Below, piece by piece: positions 47,247-64,000 of a DNA stretch of 64,000 nucleotides. Source of the DNA: Karalla daura (lineage: Eukaryota > Chordata > Actinopteri > Chaetodontiformes > Leiognathidae); the NCBI GenBank assembly GCA_029224185.1, contig CM055205.1, positions 14,515,961-14,579,960 of the forward strand, written 5' to 3'. A program made the position numbers and the translations under genes. Under the pieces are notes generated by a model. That model was not told the DNA's origin. It saw only the letters and a list, made by a program, of their open reading frames with translations, and did no database searches. Each line of letters begins with the position of its first letter. The first letter of the stretch is position 1.

Positions 47247-47265
47247 AAACATGGCGGCGGACTAA
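47247..47265 (+). promoter_or_regulatory. YY1-type site that also forms a 4-codon uORF in akap9
   Basis: 'aaaacatggcggcgg' fits the YY1 initiator consensus AANATGGCGGC in the orientation seen at 5' ends of TATA-less genes. If transcription starts just upstream, its ATG opens the minimal upstream ORF Met-Ala-Ala-Asp-stop (47251-47265) in the leader of akap9. Confidence 0.5.
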
Positions 47266-47423
47266 CCGACAGGGAGCTAACAGCACCCAGTGAACTGCGA
47301 GGGGGCTGCGAGCTGAGAGCCAGACTGGAGGACACACATTACACCAGCAGCTCTTCAGACTTCCCCCACCGAAATCTCTTATGAAGCAGTTTCCCTCTTG
47401 TTTCAGCCACAGGGACCGCGGCG

Positions 47424-64000
<16,577 letters not shown>

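Overview
The window is vertebrate nuclear DNA, almost certainly from a ray-finned (teleost) fish. Every gene is split by GT/AG introns. The proteins match vertebrate families residue by residue. There is an egg-envelope ZP gene of the fish type with a trefoil domain. A decayed Rex1-type LINE, several repeats typical of teleosts and very dense CA/TG microsatellites are also present. I could not name the species. Nothing points to a bacterial or viral system, CRISPR array or toxin locus.

Layout from left to right: slc39a4 (ZIP4 zinc importer, + strand, 68-8395, 12 coding exons); a gene-poor gap with one unidentified minus-strand ORF (9650-10153); recql4 (RecQ-like helicase, - strand, 12733-23521, 28 coding exons); cndp2 (cytosolic dipeptidase, - strand, 24737-29174, 10 coding exons plus a non-coding first exon); a zona pellucida-type egg-envelope gene (- strand, 31443-34796, 12 exons); dus3l (tRNA dihydrouridine synthase, - strand, 35861-39691, 15 exons); mterf1 (mitochondrial transcription terminator, - strand, 40900-42054, one coding exon); a 4.5-kb gap; and the 5' part of akap9 (centrosome/Golgi scaffold, + strand, from 47424 and running off the right end, 6 exons seen).

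All seven gene models were rebuilt exon by exon. Reading phase is continuous across every junction. cndp2 keeps its five metal ligands at exactly the human residue numbers. The genes do not form one pathway. From general knowledge, SLC39A4 and RECQL4 share human 8q24.3 and MTERF1 and AKAP9 share human 7q21, while CNDP2 and DUS3L lie on other human chromosomes. The window therefore joins pieces of several ancestral linkage groups.

The most useful observations concern structure rather than a new system: CA/TG repeats lying directly at many recql4 splice sites; a furin-like RRKR site after a histidine-rich zinc-binding tract in ZIP4; a three-copy unclassified repeat in akap9 intron 1; telomere-like and CCTAG arrays inside small introns; and cell-cycle (E2F-like) or housekeeping/mitochondrial (NRF1- and YY1-like) promoter motifs that fit the genes they precede.
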